DNA of 64,000 nucleotides from Phocoena phocoena (lineage: Eukaryota; Chordata; Mammalia; Artiodactyla; Phocoenidae), in the NCBI RefSeq assembly GCF_963924675.1, contig NC_089219.1, forward strand, positions 147,208,288 through 147,272,287, in the 5' to 3' direction. A program made the position numbers and the translations under genes. Shown here piece by piece: positions 36,455 to 48,792 of the stretch (within the stretch, counting starts at the first letter, position 1; every line of letters starts with the position of its first letter). Below the pieces are notes generated by a model, which made no database searches, was not told the DNA's origin, and saw only the letters and a program-made list of their open reading frames with translations.

Positions 36455-37608
36455 CTGAAGGTTGATTCCATACAGTTTAATTATGGAAAGGTGACTGAGG
36501 CGTGTTCCCTGCCCTCAAGAAAGTTACTAGAGAAAGTAAGAAAAGTACAAACTTGCAGCTACCACAGTAATTATGTGAACAGTAGCACAGGAGTAATACA
36601 AAGTACCAAAGACATTAACTCAAAAAATCCAAACAACTCCCTGAAGTACACCCAGACAGTTTTTCTTATCGGTTTAGATATAGAATTCTCATGCCTGCCT
36701 TTCCCATGACCACTGGCCCTTTAACCCTCCTAACTAAAATACATTTACCCTTGATGTGTCAAGGGTAACTGTCTACACACCGCCTTGTGTGTGTGATACC
36801 CTGGAGAAAGCCAGGATAATCCAGATTGCTTGGGTCTGGGGTAAGCCAAGGAGATTTCCAAGCACAGCCTTGCATAAAGACCTAGAGAAAGGACAAGGCT
36901 TTGCTCGGAACACCACCATATGCAATCTGTCACAGAGGAAATGCTGCTGGTTTAGGATCAAGGTAATGCCAAAGATGTACATGTCCCCTCAGACAGCATC
37001 TTAACCACAGGGAGATGGCCATGCATTGTGGAGAACTGAACTACTAAAACATCTACCCAGAAATCACATGTGATTTACAATACTGTTTATTAGTGGACTC
37101 AGAATTAATTAGCGTTTAGAGCTACATATTTGCAGAAAGTAAATCACTCTACATGATTTCTGGTTTCCTTGTGATCTTAGCTTATAGTCGCTTAGCAACC
37201 ATTATTGCTCCCCACATATATTTTTGATAGGTATTTTTAATGACCATTTTCCACCATTATTAGAATAATGAATACATGCTCCGTATAATAAAAAACCTAA
37301 AAAGTACAATAAAGTTTATAACAGGAAAAATATCGTACATATTATTACCAACACTGTTAATCTTCTGGTTTATTTCCATTTAACCTCTGATTTCATAGCT
37401 ATTTGGAATTAATATGCCTCATAAGCCAACGCTGGGAAAAATCACCAATATACTAGGATATAAACTGCCATCTGTGATCTCTTTCGATGATGAACAAGAC
37501 TGTATCTTCATGATTGTGAAACAAGTAGTAGATTCAGTTTAAAAAGCTTAAATTCAACGGAGGGAAAATTGGTCAAGAGGGTTGTTTAATGTATGAATGC
37601 AAGCTGGC
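36455..37608. other. No gene or recognised repeat
   Basis: A/T-rich, apparently single-copy sequence. Confidence 0.5.
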
Positions 37609-37617
37609 TCTCTTCAC

Positions 37618-37818
37618 TTTTCTTTTTATAAATTTATTTATTTACTTTATTATTTATTTTTGGCAGCGTTGGGTCTTCATTGCTGCGCATGGGCTTTTTC
37701 TCGTTGCAGCAAGCAGGGGCTACCCACGGCATGTGGGATCTTCCTGGACCAGGGATTGAACCCATGTCCCCTGCATTGGCAGGCGGATTCTTAACCACTG
37801 AGCCATCAGGAAAGTCCC
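37618..37818 (-). mobile_element. Long CHR-type SINE, internally shortened, antisense
   Basis: The tail side (aatttatttatttactttat) and ttggcagcgttgggtcttca are at the left, the head (accactgagccatcagg) at the right, and most of the long body is absent. The 9-bp duplication ctcttcact lies at 37609-37617 and 37819-37827. Confidence 0.9.
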
Positions 37819-38249
37819 CTCTTCACTATTCTATTTGTCTTTCCAGTAGCCCAATAGTTGGGTAACTATCATTTCAGATACAAACCCCTTTAAAAATAAA
37901 TGCCTTTGATTGTTTAAAAAGGATATTCTTGTGTGATTCTGGGAGGCACAAAAAACAGAGCTAGTGGTGTTTTCTTGTCAAATATATGGTTGCCATTATT
38001 TATCAAGATATCTCACAAGGATTTTATTTTCATCTCAGTATTCCATAATAGACACGCTATTCCAATGATACCTAAAATAAAAACGATCGGCTTACCTAAC
38101 CAAGAAATCATGCAGTCCAACGTCAAAATACCTGTTGAAGGGAGACAAAGACAAGCATATCAATAGAAGATATTCACAGCAGTGGTGGACTTGACCAAAA
38201 ATACATCATTCACATTTGGAACATGGTGAATATATGGATTACTCCATGA

Positions 38250-38407
38250 CAGTGGTTCTCGAAGCATGACCCCTGGAGCAACCACAGCAGCATTCCCTGG
38301 TCAAATTCTCAGTCTCCACCCTCACACACTGATTCAGAAATCCTGGGGATGAGGCCCAGTAATTAGATTTAACAAGCCCACCAGATGATTCTGATGCAGA
38401 ACCACTG
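38250..38407 (+). mobile_element. MER5-like hAT transposon
   Basis: Ends cagtggttctcgaagcatg and cagaaccactg, 158 bp, with ctgattcagaaatcctgggg in the core. The 8-bp flanks ctccatga (38242-38249) and cttcatga (38408-38415) differ at one base. Confidence 0.88.
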
Positions 38408-38415
38408 CTTCATGA

Positions 38416-39859
38416 GAGCAAAAGTATCTTCTCTCTCTCTCTCCAGAAGCCAGAAAAGTGAACTTCACCACTTTTCCAAAAGGGGAGTCATTTTATATCA
38501 CTAGTTGTCTCTGATGTTCATTTACTCAAAAATAAATGAAATTATGATTTAAAAGCATGAATCCACACTGGCCAGAGGGAAGAAGAGGGGTGGGGGAAGG
38601 TCAACTCTGTTCTTCCATCTCCTCCTGGCCATAGTCCCTGGAGCTTTCCGCAGGAGAGAACGACCCCCCCATATCCGGGTCCGCTCTAGCAGGGAAGGGA
38701 GAAGGCAGTTCCACGCACTCGCTGGTGAGCCTGCATTGTTCTTGGGCGTCACCCCAGCATCCAGAAAGCCCTGGGCGGTAGTGGACCCCTTCAGTCACAG
38801 CCTCCCTCTGACACCTCCAGACTAGCTCAGTCCATATGAGTGGGACTGCCCTGGTTGCCCTAATGAGCATGCTTGTTCCCCCTAAACCTCTGCCCGCTTA
38901 GCCGGTGTCCTTCTCTCACCTTTGGGTCTGGCCCGAGTCATGATGGTGCTGCCCACCAGGTATAATCACTACTCCTAACACCTGGATGGTGGTGGTTATG
39001 TGCCACCCACGGGACTGGCCTCCCCAGTTAGCAAGCAGCCTGGGGCAAGCTCGAGGGACTTCTGTCCCTACAGACAGTGAGCAGTGGACTCAGAAATTCC
39101 CCCTAGAGTGGGGTCCAACTGCCCAGGCAGGCCCTGACTGTCCCTAGCATCCGGGTCCACCCTAGCCCTTTCCCTGGAACATCTCAGCCTACTTGGCACC
39201 CCACCGTCCCTGACATATAGCAGGTGATTATAGGTATTAAGATTCCTTGTGGGATACCTTCAAATGACAAGGTTCTTTCATGCGCTCAAGCATCTGTTTA
39301 TAGATTATAGACACAGGGTAGGTGAGAATAAAGAAACAAAGCCAAAATACGAGGTACTTCATTTATTAGAGCACTTACCTGAAATAGTTATATAATTCAG
39401 GGAAACTCAAAGTCAAGGTATTGTGCGTAAATTCCATCTACCCATAAGCCTCTGAGCAGAGCTCTAGAGGGAGATATACCTGCAGGGGTAGCTGATTTGT
39501 TTCAGCTGATTTTACATTGACCTGGATACGGTCAATTCCTATAGTCACATTTAACACAGATTTAAAAAAAGAAACAGAAATGATCCCTCCTCTCAACCAA
39601 AACCAAGGCTACATTGCTCAGCCATATAAGTAAAACCCTCATATGACAGACAGCAATTGTACGTCTGCCAGAACAGCAATATGGGCGGTAGAAGTATGTA
39701 CGGATTAAAACAAAGATTGCAGTCTTTTCAATTACACCAGCAACAGACTCTGTTACAGGAATCAGAGGATGAAACAGACATGAAAGGAATCACAGAGACC
39801 CTCAGTGTAGAGGTGCGGTAGGGGAAGAAGACACTGAAGCAATAATGAAAAACCTAATA
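38416..39859. other. No gene; locally GC-rich single-copy sequence
   Basis: The part at 38580-39220 is richer in G and C than its neighbours. A minus frame of 89 codons at 38601-38870 has no recognised domain, and no splice context was established. Confidence 0.45.
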
Positions 39860-40085
39860 ATATTCATAGAAATTGTTATTCATTTAGCACCTAGAAGGTG
39901 GCAATTACTCTGTTCAGTACTCACACACGTACCTGGTTGCCGGCGAGGTGGGTACTGGCATCCCCATTTATCGGTGAAGGAGCTAGAGGGCAGAGGCTAA
40001 GTAACTGGCACAGAGCTCACAGCTAGGAGAGGACAGAGCTGGGAGTCAAACTGAGCCCTGACAGCCACGAATTATGTGCTCCTCC
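39860..40085 (-). mobile_element. MIR SINE
   Basis: Antisense MIR: catttagcacctagaaggtg, then ctggcatccccatttatcgg and cagagctcacagctaggaga. Confidence 0.75.
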
Positions 40086-40244
40086 CACTAAAAGTACAGG
40101 CTCTCACTGCCCCTCATTATTACTAATTGAAAATGGCTGTTGATTTTAAATCAGCGCTCCCTTTCCACCTCCACCTGACCTCTGCTTCCCCCAAAGTGGC
40201 TGCCCTGTTCCGGGCAAGCCCACCGTCTCTGCAGGCGCCACCTA

Positions 40245-40440
40245 CCTCCTCGGGTCTTAGAGTCAGCCAGGCTCTGGAAAGTTGTGTCGATTCTCTGGGC
40301 TCCAGCTTCCCCACTGGGAAAAATGGAGACCCCTTACTCGTAGGGAGGTTATGAGAATTAAGTGAGAAAATAGAGATATGGGGCTTAGCACAGTGCTTGG
40401 TCCACCACGTGTACTCAATAAATAGTAGTCTCCTTTCCTC
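40245..40440 (+). mobile_element. MIR SINE
   Basis: Sense MIR: gaaaaatggagaccccttac, ggttatgagaattaagtgag and gtgtactcaataaatagtag. Confidence 0.75.
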
Positions 40441-40523
40441 CAGTTTTTAAGAGTTGTTTTAATGGCAGCACCATTCCTAATAACTCAGCAGGAGAAGCAA
40501 GCCACATTAAAAAGAAGGACATA

Positions 40524-40734
40524 TGGGGCTTCCCTGATGGCGCAGTGGTTGAGAGTCCGCTTGCCGATGCAGGGGACACGGGTTCGTGCCCCGGTCCGGG
40601 AAGATCCCACATGCCGCGGAGCGGCTGGGCCCATGAGCCACGGCTGCTGGGCCTGCACGTCTGGAGCCTGTGCTCTGCAACGGGAGAGGCCACAACAGTG
40701 AGAGGCCCCCATACCGCAAAATCAATAAATAAAT
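40524..40734 (+). mobile_element. Short CHR-type SINE (young)
   Basis: Complete SINE with a tail of aataaataaataaa. The perfect 15-bp duplication aaaaagaaggacata lies at 40509-40523 and 40735-40749. Confidence 0.97.
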
Positions 40735-41220
40735 AAAAAGAAGGACATAAGTTGTCTTACAATGCAGCCCAGAAAGGGAGGCCATTTAATCCAGGGCACG
40801 GGCAGGGCCTGAGCCCTGGAGAAGGCGGCAGCAGGGCTGGAACTCTGAGGGGCGAGCACCAAGCTCAGGGCATAGGCAGGCGAGCCGGAGGATCAGTGTC
40901 CCACAAAGAGCCTTGAAGCTGAGTGCAGGGGTGAGGGCTGGGGTCACGGGGAGCCTCACCCTGCCTGCCCCGCTCCTGACCAGCATCTCATACTGGCACA
41001 CCAATACACACCAGTGCACACCCAGCTTCACCTGTAGCTATGGCGGCCCTAAAAGTCGGGGTCTAAATGTACAGAAGTGAGGGACTATGACACAGGTTGT
41101 GTTTCAGACTGTTTCCTCTCATACACGTGTGACTGGTGGCGGATGGAATTTGAGGCTGGGACAAGCGGAGGACTTTCAGCATCCTTGTGACAGGCAAGCT
41201 GTCAAGAGAACAGTATAAAG

Positions 41221-41460
41221 AAGGGGTCCCCGACCTTTTTGGCACCAAGGACCAGTTTCGTGGAAGACAATTTTCCCACGGACCGGGGGGCAGGTCGGGG
41301 GGCAGAGCGGTTCAGGCGGTAATGCGAGCGATGGGGAGCGATGGGGAGTGGCTGGCGAAGCTTCGCTCGCTCCCCAGCCGCTCACCTCCCGCTGTGCAGC
41401 CAGGCTCCTAACAGGCCGTGGGCTGCTACTGGCCCGAGGCCCAGGGATTGGGGACCCCTG
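41221..41460 (+). mobile_element. MER1-type hAT transposon, internally deleted
   Basis: The same ends as 45055-45668 (ggggtccccgacc and ggattggggacccctg) but only 240 bp, with the middle missing. The 8-bp flanks gtataaag (41213-41220) and ctataaag (41461-41468) differ at one base. A short doubling of gcgatgggga lies near 41330. Confidence 0.9.
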
Positions 41461-41624
41461 CTATAAAGGGTTAATAATTACCTGGAAACAAGTAGAATGG
41501 AGATGGTCAAGTTGAGGGTGGGATGGGGATTTGCATCAGAAAACATGACAGGAAAAATGTAAGAGGACAAAAACAGAACTATTTCATAGGTAAACATATC
41601 TTACTCCTTTACGGCATTAATTCA

Positions 41625-42330
41625 TCCGGTATTCATTCATTCGATAGATATTCCATCTGGGCCTTCTATGGGCCAGGCATTGGTCTAGCCCTGAGGATGC
41701 AGTGGAGGGTAACATAACAAGGCACCTACTTCTCATGGCACTGACATTCTAGGTGGAAGAGGTAAACAACAAATAAGCACTTATATACAGAAGATAACGT
41801 CAGAGGGCAGAGAATGCACACACAGTGACAGCACAGAGGGACAGGCCATACAGGCACTCCGGGAAGGCCTCTCTGAGGTGGTGACATTTGGGTTGAGATC
41901 TGTATGGTCAGAAAGAGCCAGCTATGCAAAGATCAGAGGATCTAGTGTTCCAGGCAGCAGGACATCCAGAGAAAGGGTCCAGGTTGGGAAGGAATGGGGC
42001 AGGTGAGAGATGGAGAAAGAAGGCCAGCATGACTGGAGAATGGTGAGCGAGGGGAGACGGGGACAGCAGAGGTTGGGAGAGGGGGGCAGGGACCAGATCT
42101 TAAAGGACTGTGCATGCATGATAAGGAGTTTGGGTTTTAATTTAACATTGATAGGAACAGAGGAGTGGTATTTTTTCCTTTATTTAAATTTCATTCTTCC
42201 AGAGGTAGAGCTGTGGTATGCTTTGGTTTGCATATTAAAAAGAACACTCTGGGTGTCCTGAAGAGAATGGATGGTAAGAGAAGCAGGAGGGCAGGGAGAC
42301 CACTTAAACAGCCATTGCAGTCCAGGTGAG
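41625..42330 (+). repeat. Ancient dispersed repeat, longest copy
   Basis: ttctatgggccaggcattgg, then gaaggcctctctgaggtggt, ccaggcagcaggacatccag and ggaccagatcttaaaggact. This is the longest copy of the relic family seen here. It has no coding frame. Confidence 0.6.
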
Positions 42331-42659
42331 AGATGATGGGGGCTCAGCCCCCAGATGGAAATACTGGAAACGAGAGAGGAGAGACAGGGACGGATTCCAA
42401 CAGGATTTTGTGTAGAGTCAAAAAGACTTGTTGACAGACTCATGCAGGGTGGAGCAAGTAAAGGAAAGGGAAACATAACCTGCAAAATAGGTGTGAGTGC
42501 CTCTTATCACTCAATTTCAAACCAAGCAGCCTCAAAGTCTGGGCTTCTTAGGGAATTACCACCTCAATAATGCTTGGTGACCCACATGCAGATTAAGGGA
42601 ATGAGAATGGCCTGGTGATTAGTTACACTTAAAAATGGCCCACCTGTTGGGAGAGCTAT

Positions 42660-42850
42660 AAGTCATAGCAATATTTTTTTCTTTTTTTTTGTTGTATTAA
42701 TTTATTGTGGCGAAGTATACATCACATAAAATTTACCATTTTAACCATTTTTAAGTGTATAGTTCAGTGGCATTAAGTACATTCACATTGTTGTAAAACT
42801 ATTACCATCATCCATCTCCAGAACTTCATCTTCCTCAAGTGACACCCTGG
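42660..42850 (-). mobile_element. Old LINE-1 3' end, antisense (L1MA/L1MB-like)
   Basis: Contains ttaccattttaaccattttt, agtgtatagttcagtggcat and catccatctccagaac, the antisense of a well-known mammal-wide L1M 3' end. The T-rich run at 42668-42689 is the tail. Confidence 0.85.
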
Positions 42851-43059
42851 GTTTCCTCTATACAATGGAGAAGCTGATTTGGGCTCCTTCCAAAGGGTTT
42901 GGGGTGGGGTCTCACCTGTGGGGCTTTGTCTTTAATTTCAAAACACAAGCAAACCAGTGAACTCTAGAAATATGTTCTCCTTGGTTTTCCTGGATAGATG
43001 GAAAAGGTGCCTTAAGGGAGCTAGAGTAGGAAGAGAATACTATTTTTGTTTTTAGATTT

Positions 43060-43235
43060 GTATGCCAGGCACTGCTAGGCAATCTGTGTATTCTTTCTTT
43101 TAATCCTCACAACCACCCTGCAAAATAGGCCCCTGTTTCATAAAGCTGCATGGCCTTATCCCCAGCCACCTAGCTGGCAAACTCCTGAGTCAAGACCTAG
43201 CTCAGAGCACCAGATGCCAAAGTCTGTGTTTTTCC
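43060..43235 (-). mobile_element. MIR relic
   Basis: tatgccaggcactgctaggc, then taatcctcacaaccaccctg and aataggcccctgtttcataa. Antisense. Confidence 0.65.
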
Positions 43236-43249
43236 CTTCATGCATTCAG

Positions 43250-43390
43250 CTACTGATTCATTTAACAAATATTTACCTTGTGCCTACAATGTGCCAGGTG
43301 GTGGGGATTCAGTAATGCATGGCACATAAGCCCCCTGCTTCAAGGAGAGCAGAGCCTAGTAAAGAGGTGGGAAAGTCAATAATAATTCAA
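43250..43390 (+). repeat. Ancient dispersed repeat, head only
   Basis: tttaacaaatatttaccttg, then tacaatgtgccaggtggtgg and gattcagtaatgcatggcac. Confidence 0.5.
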
Positions 43391-43419
43391 TACAGTGCGA
43401 TCGATATCAAACACTGTCT

Positions 43420-43504
43420 CCCTCGGTGAATTGCAAACTCCTTAAGGGCAAGAACCAAAGGCAGTCACCAAGTAGATTCTCAGTAAGTATCTATTGGGTG
43501 AATC
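43420..43504 (+). mobile_element. LINE-2 3' end fragment
   Basis: aactccttaagggcaagaac and agtaagtatctattgggtga are the final L2 bases. The element is cut by the family A LTR at 43505. Confidence 0.6.
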
Positions 43505-43992
43505 TGAGACAGGTTGGGACCTGGGACCCGGGACTCTTTGCTGCAATGCTTGTACCTGGACAAACGTCTCCCTGGGCAACAGAATACAAAGAAACTATAA
43601 GGGACTAAAAATAAATGCATGTGTGCACACAGCTGGGGCAAATTATGAACAAGATATAAAAAGGCCAAAACCCAACTGCCACTTCTGAGGTGCCTGGAGC
43701 AAAAGCAGGGCACTGCGCACCATCCCCTCCCCCCCCCACACTCACAGAGCACCACAAGGGGATGGACAGGTCACCCAAGCCACTCCTCCAGCCCAACCCA
43801 CCGGTCGGCCCCAACCCTAACCCCATTTAAGGGACCAGCTGGCTCCTCTTCAGGAGCGAGCAAGGGAACCTGTTACCTGTTTTCGCCCCCTGTGCTGCAG
43901 CAGGAGTCCCAACAAAGCCTTGCCTGAATTTCTCGTCTGGCCTCTTATCAGTTTCTATTGATTAAAGAGTCCAAGAACCCAGATGGGTAACA
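43505..43992 (+). mobile_element. Solo LTR, family A copy 2
   Basis: Same family as 4869-5410: shared gacctgggacc, cacctggacaaac-like and aataaatgc stretches, the aagccttgcctgaattt end region and the terminal gtaaca. It carries only one copy of the unit doubled in the other LTR, so it is about 50 bp shorter. The AATAAA of copy 1 reads aacaaag here. The flanking 4-mers aatc (43501-43504) and agtc (43993-43996) have one mismatch. No viral genes remain. Confidence 0.85.
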
Positions 43993-43996
43993 AGTC

Positions 43997-45046
43997 AACG
44001 TGTGACTGATGTGCTGTCATAAGGCACCAACGCCCCTGCCTGCTCTGGCACTTAGATGCTCAAAAGTAATCATTTAACACATCCATTACTATATGTAAAT
44101 ACATAAAATTAACACCCACAGATAGAAATGGGGCTTCTCTCCTGAAATAACATACCTACCAAACCATAGCACCATTATTCTGATCACCTTTTAAGAAAGT
44201 AATCTCTCACGGCTACCAGCTCACAGTAAACCAAGATACCCTTATGAGGAGACATAAGCAGCAGCGGTCCTGTACATATTATTCCTGGTTCCTTAAGGAA
44301 AATAAAGATGGGAAATCTTCTGTGTGCATATGTGACATGGACATTTTTGTTGTCTGAACATCACCTGATAGCAGCAACAGCTTGACAGAGGAGAGGGAAA
44401 TTTGGAACAAGCTGCAGTAACCTAACAAGGCTGTGAATTTCCCATCACAAGACGAGTTCAAGCATGGGTTAAAAGGGTGTTTAGAGGAGACTGAACCATC
44501 AGATAGAAAACCGGAAGGGATGAACTTAAAGCTGCCACCTAGCCTCAGGCTTCCGACTTCCTGTTTCAGTCACTTTCAGGAAGCATCTCTAAGTACGAAG
44601 CCTCACTTCCATAGCAGTAGCTCGTGTCTGATAACCATGAGCAAATCAGTAGACTGTGCCTGGGCTAATGCTTCCACTGCAACCCTGATGGTTTAGTTAT
44701 TACGATTCTGACTGCTGTTCCTGTTGGGGCCTCACGGTGCATCAAAATTAGGTTCGTACCACCTGCCAGGGTGGTGTGCACTTACATTTACTCACAGAGC
44801 ACAGAGAACCCCCTCTGAGAAAAGGAAGGGTCAGGCCAACACAGCATGCCCATGGCAGAACTCAGACCAGAGCCCGCAGTTAGATCCAGGATCTGTTCTG
44901 CTCTGCCAGGCTGCCTGCCTTTTGGGGTCCTGGTCCTCTCTCCCAGGCTGATCTTGGCTGGTTGGGAGCTGGAGTTTAACAACAACAACAAAAAAGCAAT
45001 GAACTGTGGCCAGAAGCTGCAAATGTCATATAATCAGTGAGGTATG
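43997..45046. other. No gene or recognised repeat
   Basis: Between the family A LTR and the MER1 element. Confidence 0.5.
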
Positions 45047-45054
45047 GTTTAGAA

Positions 45055-45668
45055 CAGTGGTCCCCAACCTTTTTGGCACCAGGGACCGGTTTCGTGGCAG
45101 ACAATTTTTCCACGGACCGGGGATGTGGTGGGGGATGGTTTGGGGATGATTCAAACGCATTACATTTGCTGTGCACTTTATTTCTATTGTTATTACCTTG
45201 TAATATATGATGAAATAATTACACAACTCACCATAATGCAGACTCAGTGGCAGCCCTGAGCTTGTTGTCACTTGCCACTCACTGATAGGGTTTTGATATG
45301 AGTCTGCAAGCAGTTGATTTATTATGGTCTCTGTGCAGTCAGACCCCTCTGCTAATGATAGTCTGTATTTGCAGCCGTTCCCCAGTGCTAGCATCACCGC
45401 CTCAGCTCCCCCTCAGATCATCAGGCATTAGATTCTCATAAGGAACCTAGATCCCTCGCACGCACAGTTCACAGTAGGGTTCACGCTCCTATGAGAATCT
45501 AATGCCGCCGCTGATCTGACAGGAGGCGGAGCTCAGGCGGTGATGTGAGTGATGGGGTGCGGCTGGAAATACAGATGAAGCTTCGCTCACTTGCCCGCTG
45601 CTCACCTCCTGCCGTGAGACCCAGTTCCTAACAGGCACTGGTCCTGGCCTGGGGGTTGAGGACCCCTG
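45055..45668 (+). mobile_element. MER1-type hAT transposon, nearly full length
   Basis: A non-autonomous Charlie-related element with inverted ends cagtggtccccaacc and ggttgaggacccctg, 614 bp. A perfect 8-bp duplication gtttagaa at 45047-45054 and 45669-45676 matches hAT transposase behaviour. The family is recognised from ttttggcaccagggaccggt and ttcaaacgcattacatttgc. No coding sequence is present; it depended on a transposase supplied elsewhere. Confidence 0.93.
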
Positions 45669-45676
45669 GTTTAGAA

Positions 45677-46834
45677 CCACTGTTGTTATGGCCACTTAGC
45701 ATGACACATGTGGGGCAGTATTTGGTGAGGTACCATATTCAGATCTCAATCCTTGCCTCGCCTTCTTCAATGTACAATCCTCACAGTTTTTCATCTCCAG
45801 ACCTGTTTATCCCACGAGTGGGCTGCCAAAGTTTAGCTCTCACATTCCTACCTGGGAAGTCTGAAGACTGACTTAGAGGGCTGGAGGTCAAAACGAAATC
45901 AAATCACTAGGAGAATAAAGTTTACACCCAGACTCAAGAAACCCTGATTAGTTCTGGTTGGGCTACCTAACTTAATTTCAAAGAGTGAAAAAGACCTTAA
46001 AGTTTACCGGCTCTAACCTCCTCACTTGGCAGATTAGGAAAGAAAGGATAAGGAAGATGAAATAATTTGAAACACAATGAGCAGCAGAGCTGAGGCTTAA
46101 CAGCCCAGGTCCCCTAGACCCCAGTTCTAATTTATTCAAAGTGTCACAATAGCGCCCTCCTCTCGGCCTCAATCAGCGTCTTTATTTTCTGAGAATGCTC
46201 AGGACGTAATATTGTTACTTAGAACAGGCTTCCTGTGGACATCATATAATAACTGACATCAGGGCACACCATCTCCATCACCACCTGTAAAAGTCACGTG
46301 TATAGAGTCTGCAGCATGCCATTCCCTCACTTTCTTATGCTTTTCCACAGTCTGGTCCAGTCTGGATCTAACCTGCCTATCAATTTGAGATTAGAGCCTG
46401 CACGGTCACAAACAGAAAGTGATGTGGGGAAAACAGGGAAAAGTGAAAGTGAAGTTAGGCCAATCAGATCCCAGTTGGCAGCCAAAACATGTTTGGTGAA
46501 ACACAGTTTGACGGGAAGGTAGAAAATGAGAATTGTAGCCCTGGGAGGACAAATTCTCAAAAACAAACATAGTGAAAGCTAGTGCCAGGTTTTCACATGA
46601 CAGCTCTTCACTTCATCAGACAAGTGTGTCTACCATCAGATTATCAGGGAGCAAATTCTGAGAAAATAACCCCAAAGCCTAGAGATCTGGACATCTCATA
46701 CTGTCGGAGAAAGACAAGAAGAGAAGGCACAGTGCCAGGCATAAGTGGCTCGGGAGTGAAGAGCTTTCCCAAACTACAGTGGAAACCACATCCCATGTTT
46801 CCTTAGGTGGAATTAGAAATTCGAGGTCTGCTCT
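45677..46834. other. No gene; faint MIR-like text near 46000-46100
   Basis: Only weak resemblance to a MIR core is seen. Confidence 0.45.
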
Positions 46835-46975
46835 CTGGCTCTCCCACTTCATAGTATTTGATCTCAGGCAAAAAAAAATAAATCATCCCTGCACGTCTCA
46901 GTTTCCTTCACTGTGGCATGGAGATGATGATACCTACAGTGCCAAAAAGGAATAAATGTAGTGGGTGCAAGTGCA
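46835..46975 (+). mobile_element. MIR relic
   Basis: tctcagtttccttcactgtg, then gcatggagatgatgatacct. Sense core, short. Confidence 0.6.
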
Positions 46976-47059
46976 TTCTACAAATGTTTGAGATTATTTT
47001 CTCTCCTCCTCAGTCTTTATTATGCTCCTAAAAACTCTTCTCCAAACTGCATTAGTGCT

Positions 47060-47165
47060 ATTTATATTGATTCATTTATCCCACAAATATTTATGGAGCC
47101 CCTTCCAAATGTCATGCACTGCAATAGATGCTTAGAATATAACAGTGAACAAGAAAGCTAAGTTC
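47060..47165 (+). repeat. Ancient dispersed repeat, head only
   Basis: cacaaatatttatggagccc, then gcactgcaatagatgcttag and aacagtgaacaagaaagc. Confidence 0.5.
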
Positions 47166-47184
47166 CTACGCTTGTGTACCTTCT

Positions 47185-47510
47185 AGAAACAGGTCCTTTA
47201 TCCAATGTGTGACTTGAAAATATATTCTCGCAGTCTGTAGCTTGTCTTTTTATTTTCTTAAAATTGTCTTTTGAAGTGCAAAAATTTTGAATTTTTAAAT
47301 GTCCAACTTATCAACTTTTCTTTTACGGATCATGCTTTCAGTGTCATGGCTAAGACATCTTTGCCTAACCCACAGTCTTGAAGATATTTCTCCTATGTTT
47401 TCTTCTAAAAGCTTTAAGTTTTGCTCTTATATTTAAGTCGCTGAGCTATTTGAAGTTAACTTTTGTGCCTGGTGATCTAAGTTCATCTTGCTTTTCATTT
47501 CTTCATGTAA
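47185..47510 (-). mobile_element. Old LINE-1 relic, antisense (L1M-like)
   Basis: Matches the antisense of an old L1 segment: gtcttttgaagtgcaaaaat, then ctcctatgttttcttctaa and ttgaagttaacttttgtg. It is diverged and truncated on both sides, and no duplications are visible. Confidence 0.75.
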
Positions 47511-48239
47511 AACTATCCACTAGACATACTGGCCAACATGAAAGGTCACTGGCAGCTTGGACCAGTGCAGTCTCACTGAGTGGCTGAAATGGAAGCCAGG
47601 CCAGAGTGAAGAGTGAATGGGAAGGAGAGGAAGCAGGGACAGTGGGTATAAATAACTCCCAGGTTGGGTATACAGTGTGGTCCTAAAGGGGAGAAGGGAG
47701 GGTCGTAGCTTCAGAAGGATGAGAGGTGTGGTTTTTTTGTCCGCCTAGGGGGAAATTTTCCATTGTGCCAAGGGATGGGTGCAGAAGCCAGCGGAATTAG
47801 TAGAGGGAGGTCTTTTAACAGAGTATGAGACAGTCATCCGTTGAGAGAAAAATGGATAAGAGTTACGTGGTAGACATTTGCTGCTTCTGTTTGCTTGTTT
47901 ATTTTGGGGGAAGTCTGACATCCTTCTGGGGACCTCCCTCTCACCCACTGTGTCCAGTTCTAGTGAGATAGTCAGTTCCTGTTTCTGCCTTCCTGAGGAG
48001 GATAGGAAAGACACCGAGGCTAAGCCAATGGGATTCTTGTTCTCAGGATTATATTTCAAATATAGAGACAGCAAGGAAGAAAAAAAAAAAAGAATTAAGG
48101 CTGATCCACCCCAGATGTTGCACTTTGATATGTCCATAACACTTTTCTGATGTGGCTACAACAAATTCTACTAAAGAAGCAATTCTGTGCTTCTTTGTTC
48201 TATTCTATTCCTAATGCACAAGTCCTTGTCCACTAGAAC

Positions 48240-48430
48240 AATAATCAATAATGTCTCAATAGAGCTTTACATTTACAAAGCACTGTCACAAACAGTTCTT
48301 AACAAACTGTAAGGAAAATCAGGGCTCGTATATTATGCCCATTTGCTAGCTAAGGAAGCCAATGCAGGGTGCCTAACAGGGCCTGGCCCACAGGCTCAAT
48401 AAATACATGAATGAATGAATAAATGCATGA
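48240..48430 (-). mobile_element. MIR-type relic
   Basis: gagctttacatttacaaagc, then tattatgcccatttgctagc, with later gcctggcccacaggctcaat and an (AATG)n-like run. It may combine more than one relic. Confidence 0.5.
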
Positions 48431-48522
48431 ATGAAGGTTAAATGATTTGCCTACAATCATAGTTAATAAGGAACCCAACTTCAACTTGAACTCAGATCTC
48501 CTCATTAAAAATTCAGGGCTTT

Positions 48523-48792
48523 AGGACATGGAAGCAACGTAAGTGTCCATCAACAGATGAATGGATAAAGAAGATGTGGCACATATATAAAATGGAATAT
48601 TACTCAGCCATAAAAAGGAATGAAACTGAGTTATCTGTAGTGAGGTGGATGGACCTAGAGACTGTCATACAGAGTGAAGTAAGTCAGAAAGAGAAAAACA
48701 AATACCGTATGCTAACACATATATAAGGAATCCAAAAAAAAAAAAAGAAAGAAAGAAAATGGTCAGAAAAACCTAGGGGCAAGACGGGAAAA
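48523..48792 (+). mobile_element. LINE-1 insert truncated at both ends
   Basis: Covers the end of ORF2 (gatgtggcacatatataaaa, then tactcagccataaaaagg) and the first part of the 3' UTR (aacctaggggcaagacggg), then passes straight into an A-run. A 16-bp repeat aaaaattcagggcttt at 48507-48522 and 48793-48808 bounds it, and the site reads TT/AAAA. Compared with the L1 at 35656-36441, about 300 bases of 3' UTR are missing, so the 3' end is premature. Confidence 0.9.
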
